Shown piece by piece: positions 8,030 to 9,105 of a stretch of 9,105 nt of DNA (within the stretch, counting starts at the first letter, position 1; each line of letters starts with the position of its first letter). The position numbers and the translations under genes are program-made. Under the pieces are notes generated by a model that was not told where the DNA came from, made no database searches, and saw only the letters and a list, made by a program, of their open reading frames with translations. The stretch spans positions 1 through 9,105 of the forward strand of contig JANELJ010000066.1 in the NCBI GenBank assembly GCA_024511395.1. The letters run 5' to 3'. Source of the DNA: Gammaproteobacteria bacterium (lineage in GTDB: Bacteria > Pseudomonadota > Gammaproteobacteria > GRL18).

Positions 8030-8491
8030 ATGAGTCAGGTAGAGGTAGGCAAAAAGGTACCGGATTTTACCGGTCAGGCAACCAGCGGCATAGAATTTAA
8101 ACTCAGCGATTATAAAGGCAGTCCGATACTGCTGTATTTTTATCCTAAGGATAATACGCCCAGCTGTACTCAGGAAGGCAAGGACTTTCGTGATCATTAT
8201 GCTGAGTTTGAAAAAAAAGGCATTAAGATTTTCAGCATCTCCCGTGACGGCATCAAAGCCCATGAAAACTTTAAAGCCAAATATGAATTTCCCTTTGAGC
8301 TTATTTCAGATAAGGACGAAACCATCTGCAAACTATTTGATGTCATCAAGGAAAAGAAAATGTACGGTAAAACCCATATGGGGATTGAACGCAGTACATT
8401 TTTAATTGATGCGGATGGGGTGCTGGTTAAGGAATGGCGGAAGGTTAAGGTTAAGGAGCATATTGGGGAGGTGCTAGAGGCGATTGGGTAG
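8030..8491 (+). CDS. bcp: Thiol peroxidase Bcp (peroxiredoxin Q family)
   Basis: Bcp reduces hydrogen peroxide and organic hydroperoxides in the cytoplasm using reduced thioredoxin or other thiols. The 153 residues form one AhpC/TSA-type thioredoxin fold. The active site YPKDNTPSCT (39-48) places the peroxidatic cysteine at 46. E. coli Bcp has its resolving cysteine five residues later; here that position is Gly50 (TQEGKDF), so disulfide chemistry must differ. The only other cysteine is Cys100. The conserved arginine is in GIERSTFLID (121). The start has GGAG (8020-8023) six bases upstream. The 3' end is unusual: from about 8425 it contains GGTTAAGG three times (encoding VKE and VKVKE) and becomes G-rich, foreshadowing the repeats that follow the stop. 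Confidence 0.95.
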   Translation: MSQVEVGKKVPDFTGQATSGIEFKLSDYKGSPILLYFYPKDNTPSCTQEGKDFRDHYAEFEKKGIKIFSISRDGIKAHENFKAKYEFPFELISDKDETICKLFDVIKEKKMYGKTHMGIERSTFLIDADGVLVKEWRKVKVKEHIGEVLEAIG

Positions 8492-8496
8492 TTGTG

Positions 8497-8582
8497 AGCG
8501 TTCAGCGTTCAGCGTTCAGCGTTCAGCGTTCAGCGTTCAGCGTTCAGCGTTCAGCGTTCAGCGTTCAGCGTTCAGCGTTCAG
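8497..8582. repeat. Heptamer tandem array, (AGCGTTC) x 12
   Basis: Twelve perfect head-to-tail copies of AGCGTTC occupy 8497-8580, followed by a partial AG. There is not one mismatch. It begins five bases after the bcp stop. The unit has no self-complementarity, so no hairpin is expected. The perfect copies suggest recent expansion or active homogenisation. The copy number is probably variable between strains (inference). Confidence 0.95.
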
Positions 8583-8595
8583 AAAGAGCTTAGAG
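8581..8595. repeat. Spacer block, copy 1 (AGAAAGAGCTTAGAG)
   Basis: This 15-base block separates the two heptamer arrays. It matches 8629-8643 (AGGAAGAGCATAGAG) at 13 of 15 positions, so array plus block forms a two-copy higher-order repeat. Confidence 0.7.
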
Positions 8596-8596
8596 G

Positions 8597-8630
8597 GTTA
8601 AGTGTTAAGTGTTAAGTGTTAAGTGTTAAG
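8597..8630. repeat. Second heptamer array, GTTAAGT x 4 plus six bases
   Basis: Four perfect copies of GTTAAGT plus a partial GTTAAG. In the register AGTGTTA the unit differs from AGCGTTC of the first array at two of seven positions (consensus AGYGTTM). The arrays therefore look like diverged relatives, each internally uniform. Confidence 0.9.
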
Positions 8631-8643
8631 GAAGAGCATAGAG
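8629..8643. repeat. Spacer block, copy 2 (AGGAAGAGCATAGAG)
   Basis: This second copy of the block at 8581-8595 follows the second heptamer array directly and ends 16 bases before the lipoprotein start codon. Confidence 0.7.
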
Positions 8644-8659
8644 TCGTGAGTTTAATTTT

Positions 8660-9064
8660 GTGAGTAAAAAAATTTTTTATATTTTGTTTTTTGTTTTTCT
8701 GGGTGGGTTTCTTGGGTCCTGTAGTAAAGGGCCTGATCCGCGGTTGGTGCATTGTCAGGATCTTGGGCAGGTTTTGCTAGGGGTGGCGGATGATGGGATT
8801 GGATGGACTGGGGTTACGCCTGTTATTAAGGAGTGTCAGGATTTGGAGATGCGGGTTTCTTATAGTTTGAGGTATGAACAGGAGGAACAAAGTCAGGGGG
8901 TGGCTTCCTGTTTTTATCCTTATGATCAGGATGAAATTGGGGCTGAGACATTTGAGATGCCGACAGCGACTTATTCAACTTATCCGGTAAAGATGGTGCT
9001 TAATGGAGAAACCGTTGATAAGAAATTACTGGCTCAGAGTATAAATAACCTGAATTCTGGATAA
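8660..9064 (+). CDS. Unrecognised small lipoprotein
   Basis: I do not recognise the family. The 134-residue product opens with MSKKIFYILFFVFLGGFLGS followed by Cys21. This is a classic lipoprotein signal (two lysines, hydrophobic stretch, lipobox LGSC), so it should be lipid-anchored in the envelope. The mature part is about 114 residues and acidic, with three more cysteines (two near CQDLG and CQDLEMR, one in ASCFYPYDQ) that could form a disulfide in the periplasm. The start is GTG at 8660; no good Shine-Dalgarno precedes it, so expression may be low. Composition differs from its neighbours: by hand count 8701-8880 has 70 G and 22 C on the coding strand. It follows the heptamer arrays and bcp on the same strand, with no terminator seen between. 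Only 41 bases remain after it and they show nothing clear. Confidence 0.75.
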   Translation: MSKKIFYILFFVFLGGFLGSCSKGPDPRLVHCQDLGQVLLGVADDGIGWTGVTPVIKECQDLEMRVSYSLRYEQEEQSQGVASCFYPYDQDEIGAETFEMPTATYSTYPVKMVLNGETVDKKLLAQSINNLNSG

Positions 9065-9105
9065 GAACTAAAAAATATTGAACTAAATGCCTGTTTCTCG
9101 ATCAG

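Noticed and set aside
8497..8645. Heptamer arrays as a CRISPR array
   Set aside because: The units are 7 bases with no unique spacers between them, and there is no cas gene nearby.

Overview
This window comes from a gammaproteobacterium with moderate G+C. The evidence is that dapA-bamC on one strand faces gcvR-bcp on the other, which is the arrangement known from Escherichia coli. The Prc, RecQ, DapA, BamC, GcvR and Bcp proteins are all of gammaproteobacterial type. The G+C level, the decayed greB and the tandem repeats would fit a marine or host-associated Oceanospirillales/Pseudomonadales-like genome, but that placement is inference.

Layout. Bases 9-204 (minus) hold a decayed greB remnant with an internal deletion and a frame break at an (AT)6 tract. 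A 224-base gap that probably carries the prc promoter leads to prc (429-2573, plus), the periplasmic tail-specific protease. After a GC hairpin comes an AT-rich gap with a 21-base palindrome. Next is an unrecognised 73-residue gene (2860-3081, plus) with a very good ribosome binding site, followed by a second hairpin with the same GCGGGCA core. A minus-strand cluster then reads dapA (7186-6311), bamC (about 6212-4989) and recQ (4955-3123). A 251-base divergent region separates dapA from gcvR (7438-7977) and bcp (8030-8491) on the plus strand. After bcp lie two tandem arrays of related 7-base units, each followed by a related 15-base block, and then a small lipoprotein gene (8660-9064) with strong G-over-C bias.

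How the genes relate. DapA starts the lysine/diaminopimelate branch and BamC belongs to the outer-membrane protein assembly complex. RecQ occupies the place where purC sits in E. coli, and the short gap suggests cotranscription with bamC. GcvR is an ACT-domain regulator of the glycine cleavage system and Bcp is a thiol peroxidase. Prc, BamC and the small lipoprotein act in the envelope.

Most worth a second look are the double heptamer array (8497-8645), the greB remnant whose frame would be rejoined by one extra AT unit, and the orphan 73-residue gene between two matching hairpins. I saw no tRNA, rRNA, CRISPR array or insertion sequence.
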